Part shown: positions 47,347 to 57,098 of the stretch, in pieces | Layout of the letters: the number at the start of each line of letters is the position of its first letter | Position numbering within the stretch: the first letter of the stretch is position 1 | Assembly (NCBI GenBank): GCA_030654175.1 | Contig: JAURXZ010000048.1 | Span: forward strand, 1-64,000 | Length of the DNA: 64,000 nucleotides | Direction: 5' to 3' | DNA from: Bacteroidia bacterium | Lineage (GTDB): Bacteria > Bacteroidota > Bacteroidia > 2-12-FULL-35-15 | Program-made: the position numbers and the translations under genes | Notes under the pieces: model-generated | What the model saw: the letters and a program-made list of their open reading frames with translations, nothing else | What the model was told of the DNA's origin: nothing | The model's database searches: none

Positions 47347-50300
47347 TTACCTCACAATTGTAACGTTCCCGGTATAGTGATAACTTTCATTCTTGTTATC
47401 TGTAAATGTTACAACATATACGTAAACATCCTGAAGAGCAATTTTAGTTCCTTTGTTTGCCTTACCATTCCAACGCTCATTAATGTCTTTGGTAGCAAAT
47501 ATCCTATCTCCCCAGCGATCGTAGATAGACATTTCAAATTCAAAAATATTTTCTCCTTTAACATAAAATTCATCATTGATACCATCCCCATTTGGAGAGA
47601 AGGAATTTGGTATGTAAAAAGTAATTTCGGGATTAATAACAAAACACAATTGATTAGTATCCACGCATCCTGCATTATTACTGATCGCTAGTGTTACACA
47701 ATAGGTGCCTGCTTCAGCGTATGCATGTGATGGATCAGTTAAGCTGCTTGCATTATTCAACGTATCCTGAGCATCACCAAAATCCCAACTCCATGAACTT
47801 GCTCCGGTCGAATTATCAGTAAAAGAAATATTTGCTTCAAGAATACCAACAGAAAGCGGTGCCGTAAACTGTGCAACAGGAAAAGGATCCAGGGTGATCA
47901 AATTAACATTTGTAAAGGTTGCACTGCAACCATTTGAGGTAGCAATTGCTAACGTAATAGAATACTGCCCTTGTATGTCGAAACAATGCTGTGGATGCTG
48001 ATCAACTGATATTCCACCATCACCAAAATCCCAATTCCAGCTTGTAATATTACTGCCTATTGAATTTGATGCATCTGTAAATGTTACACAAAACGGTTCG
48101 CAACCTGAAATAATATCTGCATTAAATACTATTTCGGGTAAGGCATTTACCGTTACTGTAGCAATTGCTGAACCTAAGCAACCACCGCTTGTACCCGTAA
48201 CTGTATAGGAAGTTGTGGTTGTTGGAGTATCCGTTATGAGATCTGTATCTGATCCGTTTGACCATAGATACGTTACAGCACCTGAAGCAGAGAGTGTTGC
48301 TGTTTCACCTGAACAAATAGTTGCAGAATTTACGCTGATTGCCAAAGCATCGCCAACGGTAACAATAGCAATGGTGTTGCCGGAACACCCACCACTAGTA
48401 CCTGTAACGGTATATGAAGTTGTGGTTAATGGAGTATCTGTTATTGAATTATCCGTAGAACCAGTCGACCACAAATAAGTAGTTGCTCCGGAAACAGTTA
48501 ATGTTGCTGTCTGTCCGGCACAAATACTGGTTGAATTTACTGTAATGGCTAAGTTATTTCCAACTGTAATAGTAGCAACAGCAGTACCGGAGCATCCTCC
48601 GCTGGTTCCTGTAACTGTATATGAAGTTGTAGCGGTGGGAGATTCCGTTATTGAATTTGTTGCAGCGCCTGTTGACCACAGATAGGTTGTACCACCGGAA
48701 GCACTTAATGTTGCTGATTGTCCGGTACAAATTGTTTCGGAATTTACTGTGATCGCCAGCGCCCCTCCTACCGTAACAGTAGCAACAGCAGTACCAGAGC
48801 ATCCACCACTAGTCCATGTTACAGTGTATGAAGTTGTAGCAGATGGAGACTCTGTTATTGAATTTGCAGTAGCACCAGTTGACCATAAATAAGATGTACC
48901 GCCTGTAGCACTTAATGTTGCGGATTGTCCGGTACAAATTGTTTCTGAGTTTACAATAATCGGCAAAGCCCCTCCCACAGTAACAGTAGCAACAGCAGTA
49001 CCGGAACAGCCTCCGCTGGTTCCTGTTACCGTATATGTTGTTGTGGTAGCAGGAGATTCTGTTATTGAAAATGTAGTGGCACCTGTTGACCATAGATAAG
49101 TTGTTCCACCAAAAGCACTTAATGCGGCTGATTGTCCTGCACAAATTGTTTCGGAGTTTACTGTAACAGCCAAAGCGCTACCTACAGTGATAGTAGCAAC
49201 AGCAGTACCGGAGCACCCTCCGCTGGTTCCTGTTACAGTGTATGAAGTTGTAGCAGATGGAGATTCTGTTATTGAACTTGCCGTAGAGCCATTTGACCAC
49301 AGGTAAGTTGTACCACCAGCAGCAGTTAATGTTGCTGATTGTCCGGTACAAATTGTTTCGGAATTTACAGTAATTGCTAAAGCCGCTCCCACAGTGACAG
49401 TTGCAACAGCAGTACCGGAGCATCCTCCGCTAGTACCCGTTATAGTATATGAAGTTGTGGTAGCAGGAGATTCTGTTATTGAATTTGATGTAGCACCCGT
49501 TGACCATAAATATGTTGTACCACCACTTGCGGTCAATGTTGCAGACTGTCCGGTACAAATTGTTTCGGAGTTTACTGTAATGGCCAAAGGACCGCTAACA
49601 GTGACTGTAGCAATAGCAGTACCGGAGCAGCCTCCACTGGTACCTGTAACGGTATATGATGTTGTGGTTGTTGGTGATTTTGTTATTGAACTTGCTGTAG
49701 CGCCTGTTGACCACGAATAAGTTGTACCACCACTCGCAGTCAGGATCGCATTTTGTCCTGCACAAATAGTTTGTGAATTCACCGTAACAGTGAGCCCTGA
49801 ACTTGCAACAAGTGTTTCTGTTGCTGTTTGTGTGCAGCCATTAGAGCTTGTTACTGTAACAGTATAAGTCCCGGCACAAAGTCCGGAAGCGGTTGCAGCG
49901 GTGCCACCTGAAGGTGCCCATGAATAAGTATACGGAGCATTCGCTCCTGATGCCACTACCGTGGCTGTTCCATCACATGTACAGCTTGGATCTATTGAAC
50001 TTGAATTAAGTACTAATGGGGTTAATGCTGTACAAGAATTATTCATAGCGCTTATCCATGCCGCATTTGCAGCGTTATTGGCTGAGCCCGGAGTTTGATT
50101 TCCTGAAGTTGAAACTCTTGCCCAATTCGCCTGATTACTTGGAACATTATTAACCGAATTGGTCATATAAGCAACCATAGCACTAGAGGGTCCACTAAAA
50201 TAAATATCTGAGTTTGTTGTGTTGTTTCCCCAACTGACTGAGAAAACCTCATTCCCAGAAGGACTTATCGTTTGAAAAGAATCATCCCCATTGGCCATTG

Positions 50301-50799
50301 CAAGACTCCCCCAACTGCCACAGGCACTGAAACCTGTAGTTGGATACGTTGCAGTAGTAGTACTTGGTAAGGATACATTTTCCTCTAAAAGAGTACAATT
50401 ACTAATCGGAAAAACTAATTTGCAATTGCCATCCGACATTGAAATATCATCCGAAGGAATACTGGCATTGATATCGGCATCATTATAAATAACAATAAGA
50501 GTTCCAATTGGGATACATGACCAAAAAGCAGTGCTTTTAAAACGGATAGAACCCTGGGCAATTCCTGTTCCCACACCTGTTGCGTGGTTTCCGTTATTAT
50601 CATCAATATAATACCCTCTCAGATCCATACAAGGGATCGAACTGCAGGTTGCTGTACCAACAACCAATAGTTCTACGAATTCCTTTGAACCAGTAGGACC
50701 TTGCGAAACTTCATTAATAATTAATTGGGCTTTGGAAAAAGGAAGGAGCGTAATAAGAAGAGTAAGGAGAAGTAGAACTTTTCTAATTTTAACAACCAT
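47347..50799 (-). CDS. Large secreted repeat protein with lamin-tail, Ig-like, PKD and T9SS type B domains
   Basis: 1150 residues. Signal peptide (about 1-25), a lamin-tail-like domain (LIINEVSQGPTGSKEFVELLVV, to about 230), one degenerate repeat, eight 69-residue beta repeats (see repeat entry), two PKD-like domains (WNWDFGDGG and WSWDFGDAQ, about 920-1055) and a gliding-motility-type C-terminus (FYIPNSFSPNGDGINDEF...IYDRWG) that is the type B T9SS signal. Each repeat has a conserved TIC and GGC Cys pair that could form a disulfide. Likely a surface adhesin or matrix protein; no enzyme motif. Confidence 0.9.
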   Translation of the reverse strand: MVVKIRKVLLLLTLLITLLPFSKAQLIINEVSQGPTGSKEFVELLVVGTATCSSIPCMDLRGYYIDDNNGNHATGVGTGIAQGSIRFKSTAFWSCIPIGTLIVIYNDADINASIPSDDISMSDGNCKLVFPISNCTLLEENVSLPSTTTATYPTTGFSACGSWGSLAMANGDDSFQTISPSGNEVFSVSWGNNTTNSDIYFSGPSSAMVAYMTNSVNNVPSNQANWARVSTSGNQTPGSANNAANAAWISAMNNSCTALTPLVLNSSSIDPSCTCDGTATVVASGANAPYTYSWAPSGGTAATASGLCAGTYTVTVTSSNGCTQTATETLVASSGLTVTVNSQTICAGQNAILTASGGTTYSWSTGATASSITKSPTTTTSYTVTGTSGGCSGTAIATVTVSGPLAITVNSETICTGQSATLTASGGTTYLWSTGATSNSITESPATTTSYTITGTSGGCSGTAVATVTVGAALAITVNSETICTGQSATLTAAGGTTYLWSNGSTASSITESPSATTSYTVTGTSGGCSGTAVATITVGSALAVTVNSETICAGQSAALSAFGGTTYLWSTGATTFSITESPATTTTYTVTGTSGGCSGTAVATVTVGGALPIIVNSETICTGQSATLSATGGTSYLWSTGATANSITESPSATTSYTVTWTSGGCSGTAVATVTVGGALAITVNSETICTGQSATLSASGGTTYLWSTGAATNSITESPTATTSYTVTGTSGGCSGTAVATITVGNNLAITVNSTSICAGQTATLTVSGATTYLWSTGSTDNSITDTPLTTTSYTVTGTSGGCSGNTIAIVTVGDALAISVNSATICSGETATLSASGAVTYLWSNGSDTDLITDTPTTTTSYTVTGTSGGCLGSAIATVTVNALPEIVFNADIISGCEPFCVTFTDASNSIGSNITSWNWDFGDGGISVDQHPQHCFDIQGQYSITLAIATSNGCSATFTNVNLITLDPFPVAQFTAPLSVGILEANISFTDNSTGASSWSWDFGDAQDTLNNASSLTDPSHAYAEAGTYCVTLAISNNAGCVDTNQLCFVINPEITFYIPNSFSPNGDGINDEFYVKGENIFEFEMSIYDRWGDRIFATKDINERWNGKANKGTKIALQDVYVYVVTFTDNKNESYHYTGNVTIVR
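48140..49796 (-). repeat. Eight 207-bp tandem repeats in T9SS cargo
   Basis: Period 69 codons, eight copies end to end. Core features: VNSETICTGQSATL, GGTTYLWSTGAT, SITESP, TSYTVTGTSGGCSG, then ATVTVG. Copies 2-6 are nearly identical; the outer ones (1, 7 and 8) differ most, as expected for internal gene conversion or unequal crossing-over. Confidence 0.95.
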
Positions 50800-51145
50800 A
50801 TTAAAACTTCTCTTTAAAGTTAATATTTTGAATGTGTTAATCTATACGTTTTTTCCGGTGGCAAATTTACTCCTTTTTTACCAGCATTACCGAAGTTAAA
50901 ATTATTGTTTTGTTAGCTAATTGTTAACTTTTTGGGAATATGATAGTAATGTCGTAATTCTTGTTAAAACAACAGCACTAAACACAGCTTTAACTATTTG
51001 ATTTTAAACATATTAACAATAAATAGTTAATACTAAAATCTGTTGACGCATTTAGATACTATAATAAAATAATATGCCTGATTTATTGTGTTTTCGGTTC
51101 AACAAGTTTATTTGGGCGTTCCCCTTTCTTAAACAAGAAAGGGGC

Positions 51146-51207
51146 GGGCTTTCCGCTTCAATCTTTTCTAAACAGAAAAGGATTTACGCTGCAATCCCTA
51201 ACGCAAA
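51146..51207 (+). repeat. GGGCTTTCCGCT repeat, third copy
   Basis: GGGCTTTCCGCTTCAATC...GCTGCAATCCCTAACGCAAA, with the hairpin CTTTTCT/AGAAAAG. Preceded by CCCCTTTCTT...AAGAAAGGGG, another hairpin. Confidence 0.75.
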
Positions 51208-51273
51208 TTATCCTGAGCAATTTCATTTCGAGCTGAATCGATGAAAATTCTCCTGAGTTCGATTAACATTCAT

Positions 51274-51442
51274 GGCTAAAGCCTTATAATAATGGGTTCT
51301 TTGGTTAAACCCACGTCTTAAAAGACGTGGTTATTATTCCCGCCTAAATGGTAATTGCTATTTGATTAGCTTAGGCATCGTTTTTTATAACCACGGTCTT
51401 CAGACCGTGACTGAAATGTGTTTATTTTATTGGGCTTTAGCC
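51274..51442. repeat. REP-like block with two perfect hairpins
   Basis: Ends GGCTAAAGCC (51274) and GGCTTTAGCC (51433) are inverted. Inside, CCACGTCTTAAAAGACGTGG (51311-51330) and CACGGTCTTCAGACCGTG (51392-51409) are perfect palindromes. The style is that of REP elements moved by RAYT transposases; no RAYT gene is in the window. Confidence 0.7.
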
Positions 51443-51507
51443 TTGATTTTTATTGTTTTATTAATCGAACCCAAGTTATTACAGTTCTTTGAGGATTGCT
51501 ATAAAAC

Positions 51508-51546
51508 AAAAAAACGAAGCCTTCTAAAGACTTCGTTTTTGAATTA
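51508..51546 (-). terminator. Terminator of the NHL-repeat gene
   Basis: AAAACGAAG and CTTCGTTTT form a stem. On the minus strand it is followed by a T run, 27 bases past the stop. Confidence 0.7.
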
Positions 51547-51572
51547 TTTTTAATTTGAGTTAATTCGCTGCT

Positions 51573-52895
51573 CTATTCAACTATAAGCTTACCAGTACCA
51601 ATGATATTATTGTTTTGGGAGATCTTATAAAAATAAATACCATTTGGTAGATCTCCTCTTTCAATAACTATTTGCTGAGCAGAAACAGCGCTTTTTACTT
51701 CTATTTCTTTTCCGGTTAGATCATACATCAAAAAATTTATTTTCTCTTTTCCTTTATTTCCATTTATTTTAATTGTTGTAGAAGTGCTAAAAGGATTAGG
51801 AGAAACCTGTATGCCAATTTCTTGCTGTGGTTTACTGTTTACAGAAGCTACAACAGGCAGCTCAATTTTTCTAATTACCCTGTTCACCCAATCAGATACT
51901 AATAGATTTCCATCCAAACTCATTATAACATCAATTGGCTTACCTAATCTTGCAACAGCAGATGCACCATTTACATTTCCGGAAGTATGCGGAATCCCGG
52001 CAACAGTAGAAACGCTTCCTTGCGTATCAATTTTCCTCACCGTATAATCAAATCTACCGGCAACGTAAACGTTCCCAACATTATCTGTAGTTAAGCCTTT
52101 GGGGAAATAAAATTGAGCAGCTGTACCCGGACCATCCGAATGACCTATTACGCCCGTACCGGCATAAGTACTCATTGTACCATCTGGAAGCACCTTTCTA
52201 ATTGCTGAATTGCCCTGATCGCTTACATAAAAAACATCATTCAATTTGTCGTATGCAATTGCAATAGGGAATGATAAGTCGGCAGATGCGCCTATTCCAT
52301 CAACAAACCCAGTTTTACCACTTCCAACAAAAGTGCTTACATTGCCCTGGCTGTCGATCTTTCTGATCATGTTATTACCGGGATCGGCAACGTATAAATT
52401 CATTGCGTTATCAAAACACATATAATTCAGGTAATCAAATTGTGCTGCTGAACCACTTCCATTTACAAATCCTTTCTCACCACTTCCAGCGAAGGTTGTT
52501 ACCTTACCCAAATTGTCAATTTTCCGTATTACGAAATTTGAATTATCAGAAATATAAATATTATTAAAATTATCTACTGCTATTCCTAAAGGATTGTTGA
52601 ATTGCGCATTTGCCACATTTCCATTTACAAAACCTGAAGTCCCGGTTCCTGCGAAAGTGGTCACATTGCCTGCTGCATCGATTTTCCGTATTCGATGATT
52701 TGCAGCATCACAAATTAATAAATTTCCTCTTTTATCATACACCATTTGCTCAAGTCCCGAAAACTGAGCGGTTAAAGCCGGACCATCGATAAATCCATTA
52801 ACACCGGAACCGGCAAATGTGGATAGTGTTTGTGCTTGCAGACTAATGGAGGTAAACATAATTGCAGCAACTACTGATAGTATATTTGTTTTCAT
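51573..52895 (-). CDS. NHL-repeat protein with T9SS type A sorting domain
   Basis: 440 residues. Signal peptide (1-22), then six NHL beta-propeller blades of about 55 residues, each with the pattern TFAGSG-x-x-GF-(V/I)-DG...AQF and N-x-IRKID; together they should close a propeller. The C-terminal 80 residues (VSPNPFSTSTTI..., LTGKEIE, LPNGIYFYKI, ending KLIVE) are a type A T9SS domain. A secreted or surface binding protein; ligand unknown. Confidence 0.9.
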   Translation of the reverse strand: MKTNILSVVAAIMFTSISLQAQTLSTFAGSGVNGFIDGPALTAQFSGLEQMVYDKRGNLLICDAANHRIRKIDAAGNVTTFAGTGTSGFVNGNVANAQFNNPLGIAVDNFNNIYISDNSNFVIRKIDNLGKVTTFAGSGEKGFVNGSGSAAQFDYLNYMCFDNAMNLYVADPGNNMIRKIDSQGNVSTFVGSGKTGFVDGIGASADLSFPIAIAYDKLNDVFYVSDQGNSAIRKVLPDGTMSTYAGTGVIGHSDGPGTAAQFYFPKGLTTDNVGNVYVAGRFDYTVRKIDTQGSVSTVAGIPHTSGNVNGASAVARLGKPIDVIMSLDGNLLVSDWVNRVIRKIELPVVASVNSKPQQEIGIQVSPNPFSTSTTIKINGNKGKEKINFLMYDLTGKEIEVKSAVSAQQIVIERGDLPNGIYFYKISQNNNIIGTGKLIVE

Positions 52896-53088
52896 TTTGC
52901 TGTTGTCGGTGATTATAGTGCTGACTCCGCACTTTTTTTGACAAAGTAATATTTTAGTATCTCTACAAATTGAATTCCTTAAAATTAATTATTAATTCAT
53001 TATACAATGCATATGCTAAAGGTAATGCATAGATTCAAAATTTCAAAATTCTTTGCAGGAAATTATCTACCCGCTTAACAAAGCTCAT

Positions 53089-54285
53089 TTAAGCACTTTG
53101 ATCAAAATCTATTTGGTCGGAGCTATCAATTTTCTTTAATGGTTTCTCAATGGGTAATGTAAAATAAAAAGATGAGCCCTCTCCTTCTATACTTTCTACC
53201 CATATCTCACCATCATTTTTTTCTAAAAAACCTTTTACCAATAACAATCCAATTCCAGCCCCTTTATCTTCTTTTCTTGCTTCCGACAGTGAGCTCATTT
53301 GCGGAGTAAAAAGTTTCTCCATTATCTCTTTTGACATTCCAATTCCAGTGTCTTTTATCTGAATTACTATTTTATCCTCTACACTTTTAGCTGAAATCGA
53401 TACTGTCCCTCCTGGCTTAGTATGTTTAATAGCGTTAGAGACAATGTTTTGAATAACAGAAAGCAACATTTTTCCATCTGCAAAAACGCTCGTATTCTCC
53501 CCAATTTCATGATGAAGATTTATTGCACTTAAAGATGCAGTCTCATTCAATGTGTTAAAAACCTTCTGAACGTATTGGGAAAGTTCAATTTTCTTTGGAG
53601 AAAACACCTCGGATGCATATTTTATTCTCGCCCACTCCACCAGGTAGTCTAACATATTTAATTCATCATTTGATGATTTATGAAGGAGGTCGAGCATTTC
53701 TTTTACTTTGCCAGGCTCCATCTTTCCAAAATTCGATCTCAAATAGTTAGTTATTCCAATAATTCCGGTTAATGGACTTCTTAAATCATGTGAGAGTATA
53801 GCAAGAACGCTCTCTTTGTGGGTATTAAGATCTTCCAGTTCTTTTACATATTTTTTTATGGCGTCTTCCGATTTCTTTCTCTCCGTTAAGTCTCTTAGAA
53901 TTTTAACATAACCTAACATCTCTCCATCTATCCCGATGAGTGGGAATACCAGGCCATACGCATAAAACTTGCTTTTGTCCTTACAAATATGCCATCTGTT
54001 ATCAGTTGCTCTCCCTTCCTTTGATGCTACTTCGATCTCGTTTTGGGGAATACCATTCTGGATATCTTCGTCAGTAAATATTATATTGAAATGTTCGCCT
54101 ATAATTTCGTCTACTTCATAACCAAATATTTTTGTTGAACCGGAACTCCAGCTGTTAATGATCAACTCTTTATCCAGCGTAAAAATTGAATAATCCTGCA
54201 AGCTATCTATTATCTGGCTATAAAATTCAGCAGTGGGTATATATTTACTTTTAAGAATTTTAGAATTACTTTGCTCGTTTCCCAT
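53089..54285 (-). CDS. Cytoplasmic PAS sensor histidine kinase
   Basis: 398 residues from MGNEQSN (Met at 54285); a longer frame from 54357 has no support. One PAS domain (about 20-135, with GYVKILRDLTERK at its end), a HisKA dimerisation domain with His166 (LSHDLRSPLTG) and HATPase_c (NIVSNAIKH, DTGIGM, GAGIGLLLVK). No transmembrane helix, so it senses an internal cue such as redox state or a ligand. No regulator gene adjoins it. Confidence 0.9.
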   Translation of the reverse strand: MGNEQSNSKILKSKYIPTAEFYSQIIDSLQDYSIFTLDKELIINSWSSGSTKIFGYEVDEIIGEHFNIIFTDEDIQNGIPQNEIEVASKEGRATDNRWHICKDKSKFYAYGLVFPLIGIDGEMLGYVKILRDLTERKKSEDAIKKYVKELEDLNTHKESVLAILSHDLRSPLTGIIGITNYLRSNFGKMEPGKVKEMLDLLHKSSNDELNMLDYLVEWARIKYASEVFSPKKIELSQYVQKVFNTLNETASLSAINLHHEIGENTSVFADGKMLLSVIQNIVSNAIKHTKPGGTVSISAKSVEDKIVIQIKDTGIGMSKEIMEKLFTPQMSSLSEARKEDKGAGIGLLLVKGFLEKNDGEIWVESIEGEGSSFYFTLPIEKPLKKIDSSDQIDFDQSA

Positions 54286-54444
54286 TAGTTTTTTTATAAA
54301 AAAAGTATAAATTTTATGTTTATTGTCTTGTAAATTCAAGAAACAATAACAACTCAAAGGTACGAAAAAGATTGCACAATAAGGGATACAGCATATTTAT
54401 TCGGATAAATTTCAATAAACGCAAAAACATCCCATAAAAAAAAG

Positions 54445-54452
54445 TAAATTTG
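54445..54452 (+). promoter_or_regulatory. Candidate helicase promoter -7 element
   Basis: TAAATTTG matches TAnnTTTG 35 bases before the ATG. No -33 element was seen. Confidence 0.35.
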
Positions 54453-54486
54453 TAAATAACCTAAAAAACATCCCATCAACGTTACC

Positions 54487-56979
54487 ATGTCGAAGAATTA
54501 TTTAGATGAATTAAACCCTGTACAACGCAAAGCAGTTGAATGTACCGAAGGCCCTGTAATGATCATTGCAGGTGCGGGTTCCGGCAAAACGCGTGTACTT
54601 ACTTATCGTATCACCCACCTTATAAAAAAAGGTGTCGATCCTTTTAATATTTTATCGCTCACATTTACCAATAAGGCAGCGCGTGAGATGAAAGAACGTA
54701 TTGCCAAAGTGGTAGGTACAAGTGAATCAAGAAACATCTGGATGGGCACCTTTCACTCGGTGTTTTCACGGATATTACGCAGTGAAGCGGAGAAACTTGG
54801 CTATCCTCAGAATTTCACCATTTATGATACTGATAATTCCAAAAGCTTAATAAAAGCAATTTTAAAAGAGCAGGGCCTCGATGATAAGGTATATAAACCC
54901 GGTATGGTTTTGTCGCGCATTTCTGCTGCGAAAAATAATTTAATTTCTGCACAAGCCTACCAAAATGATAAACAGGCCTTGGAAGAGGACCGTCAGGCAG
55001 CAAAGCCCAAAATGGGCCTTATCTATCAGATCTATGCTCAACGTTGTTTCAAAGCAGGTGCAATGGATTTTGATGATCTGTTATTTAATACCAATATTTT
55101 ATTGCGTGATTTCCCTGCGGTATTACATAAGTACCAGCATAAGTTCAAATACATCATGGTGGATGAGTACCAGGATACTAACTTTTCGCAATATGTAATC
55201 ATTAAACAGCTTGCCGCTGCATACCGCAATATATGCGTAGTTGGTGATGATGCACAAAGTATTTACGCATTCCGTGGCGCCAATATTCAAAACATTTTCA
55301 ATTACGAAAAAGATTATCCTGAGCTAAATATATTTAAACTGGAACAAAATTATCGTTCTACAAAAATCATTGTAGGGGCCGCTAATACTGTTATTTCTAA
55401 AAATAAAGAACAACTCAAAAAAAATGTTTTTACAGAGAACATAGAAGGCGAGCTTATTAAGGTAATGAAAACAGAATCGGATAATTCCGAAGGAAATTTT
55501 GTTGCCAGTTCCATTTTTGAAACAAAGATGAATGAGCAGGCTCATAACCGCGAATTCGCTATTCTTTACCGTACCAACGCACAATCACGTGCTATGGAGG
55601 AAGCGCTGCGCAAACAAAATATTGCTTATCGTATTTTTGGTGGTTTGTCGTTTTATCAACGTAAAGAGATCAAAGATCTATTGGCTTATTACCGCCTTGC
55701 GATCAATAGTAATGATGAAGAATCCTTAAAACGTATCATTAATTATCCTGCACGTGGAATTGGAGATACTACTATTGACAGAATTATTGTTGCCGCAAAC
55801 GACCATAACATAAGCCTTTGGAGGGTGATTGAAAATATCAACGAGTTTGACATTGGTTTAAATTCAGGAGCCAAAGCAAAAGTGGATGAATTTACTGTGA
55901 TGATAAAAAGTTTTTCTGCAATGCTTCAAACACATAGTGCGTATGACCTGGGGCAATACATAGCAGTTCATTCCGGCATCCTGAGAGATCTTTATGCTGA
56001 TAAATCACCGGAAGGAGTTAGCCGTCATGAAAACATTCAGGAATTACTAAACGGATTAAAAGAATTTACTGAAAGTGAAATTGATATAAATGATATTGGA
56101 GCTGAGATTACCACTGAGAAACAAGATGCGGGGGATGAGAATCAAGAATTAAGAATCAAGAATCAAGAAGCAGAGGAACAAGAGCTTAAGGAATCAGGTA
56201 TTGACACTGCAATTAATGGATTGTTATTTTCTTTCGATGAACAAAAGTCTGACATTGAAGAACCAACCGCTGAAATAACAAGCACGACTCCCACACTAGA
56301 TCTGTTTATGCGGGATATTGCATTAATGACCGATGCGGATAAAAAAACAGAAACTGAAGAAGACAGAAATAAAGTTTCTTTAATGACCATACATGCTGCA
56401 AAAGGCCTGGAATTCCCTTATGTATATGTTGTAGGTTTGGAAGAGAATTTATTCCCTTCACAAATGTCGTTAACTGAAAGAGCAGACCTGGAAGAGGAAC
56501 GCAGATTATTTTATGTTGCCATTACCCGTGCCGAAAAACGTGTAACCCTCTCCTACTCTACTACACGATACCGCTGGGGGAATTTAATTTATTGTGAACC
56601 AAGCAGGTTTATTGAGGAAGTGGATGCGAAATATTTAGACATGCCAACAGAAAGCAGCAGCCGGTTGTTTGGTAATGAAGAATATTCAAGCAAGCCGAAA
56701 CAATATAGCACTAAACCTAAAGAGACCTTTGTACAGCGGCCTGTTGTTGGAAAAAATCTGGTTAAAATTAATTCTGCTTCAAAAAACACTTCAGATTTTG
56801 ATACCGAAAGTTTAAGGAGTTTACAAGTGGGTATGGAGGTAGAGCATGATCGTTTTGGAAAAGGTAAAGTAATAAATATGGATGGCGATTTCCCTAATAA
56901 TAAAACTACTGTGTTTTTTGAAGGTGTTGGACAAAAACAATTATTAATAAAATTTGCGAAACTGAGGATTGTGGGGTAG
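54487..56979 (+). CDS. UvrD/PcrA-family DNA helicase
   Basis: 830 residues, SF1A 3'-5' helicase. Motifs: I (GAGSGKTR), Ia (TFTNKAAREMKERI), II (VDEYQDTN), III (VVGDDAQSIYAFRGA), IV (LEQNYRS), V (TIHAAKGLEFPYVYVVG) and VI (ERRLFYVAITRA). The acidic region about 540-620 ahead of motif V contains an insert with ENQELRIKNQEAE (about 549-566) that ordinary PcrA lacks. The C-terminal domain (VGMEVEHDRFGKGKVI) is the usual Tudor-like RNA-polymerase-binding fold. Role: excision repair and clearing of stalled transcription or replication. Confidence 0.95.
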   Translation: MSKNYLDELNPVQRKAVECTEGPVMIIAGAGSGKTRVLTYRITHLIKKGVDPFNILSLTFTNKAAREMKERIAKVVGTSESRNIWMGTFHSVFSRILRSEAEKLGYPQNFTIYDTDNSKSLIKAILKEQGLDDKVYKPGMVLSRISAAKNNLISAQAYQNDKQALEEDRQAAKPKMGLIYQIYAQRCFKAGAMDFDDLLFNTNILLRDFPAVLHKYQHKFKYIMVDEYQDTNFSQYVIIKQLAAAYRNICVVGDDAQSIYAFRGANIQNIFNYEKDYPELNIFKLEQNYRSTKIIVGAANTVISKNKEQLKKNVFTENIEGELIKVMKTESDNSEGNFVASSIFETKMNEQAHNREFAILYRTNAQSRAMEEALRKQNIAYRIFGGLSFYQRKEIKDLLAYYRLAINSNDEESLKRIINYPARGIGDTTIDRIIVAANDHNISLWRVIENINEFDIGLNSGAKAKVDEFTVMIKSFSAMLQTHSAYDLGQYIAVHSGILRDLYADKSPEGVSRHENIQELLNGLKEFTESEIDINDIGAEITTEKQDAGDENQELRIKNQEAEEQELKESGIDTAINGLLFSFDEQKSDIEEPTAEITSTTPTLDLFMRDIALMTDADKKTETEEDRNKVSLMTIHAAKGLEFPYVYVVGLEENLFPSQMSLTERADLEEERRLFYVAITRAEKRVTLSYSTTRYRWGNLIYCEPSRFIEEVDAKYLDMPTESSSRLFGNEEYSSKPKQYSTKPKETFVQRPVVGKNLVKINSASKNTSDFDTESLRSLQVGMEVEHDRFGKGKVINMDGDFPNNKTTVFFEGVGQKQLLIKFAKLRIVG
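56134..56182 (+). repeat. In-frame low-complexity insert in helicase gene
   Basis: GAGAATCAAGAATTAAGAAT is followed by similar AATCAAGA units, translated as ENQELRIKNQE. Same composition and style as the feoB insert at 11951-12036. Confidence 0.5.
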
Positions 56980-56981
56980 AA

Positions 56982-57057
56982 TGCCCACGCATACACTTCG
57001 ACAAGCTCAGTGTGACATCGCGCGTTGTCAGTCTGAGCTTGTCGAAGACTGTGGGCC
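56982..57057. repeat. Hairpin CTTCGACAAGCTCAG element
   Basis: CTTCGACAAGCTCAG (56996) and CTGAGCTTGTCGAAG (to 57047) pair perfectly, with outer GCCCAC/GTGGGC arms. Widely dispersed hairpin in many bacteria; here it directly follows the helicase stop and may also terminate its transcript. Confidence 0.8.
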
Positions 57058-57098
57058 GGCATATTTTAGTTTTAATTAAACATTATTAAATTCTATCA

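Larger units (their letters stand above)
50800..51572. other. 773-bp gap with repeat elements
   Basis: About 300 bases of AT-rich DNA, a GGGCTTTCCGCT repeat (51146-51207), a REP-like block (51274-51442) and a terminator (51508-51546). The 63-codon frame at 51362 runs through the REP-like block and is not a gene. Confidence 0.7.

Noticed and set aside
48215-49720. Plus-strand open frames across the 69-residue repeats
   Set aside because: They are antisense shadows created by the repeat codon pattern.
48140-49796. CRISPR-like regularity
   Set aside because: The 207-bp period is a coding repeat with a continuous reading frame; there are no unique spacers between short repeats.
51362-51553. 63-codon frame
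   Set aside because: It is the translation of the REP-like block and the downstream terminator.
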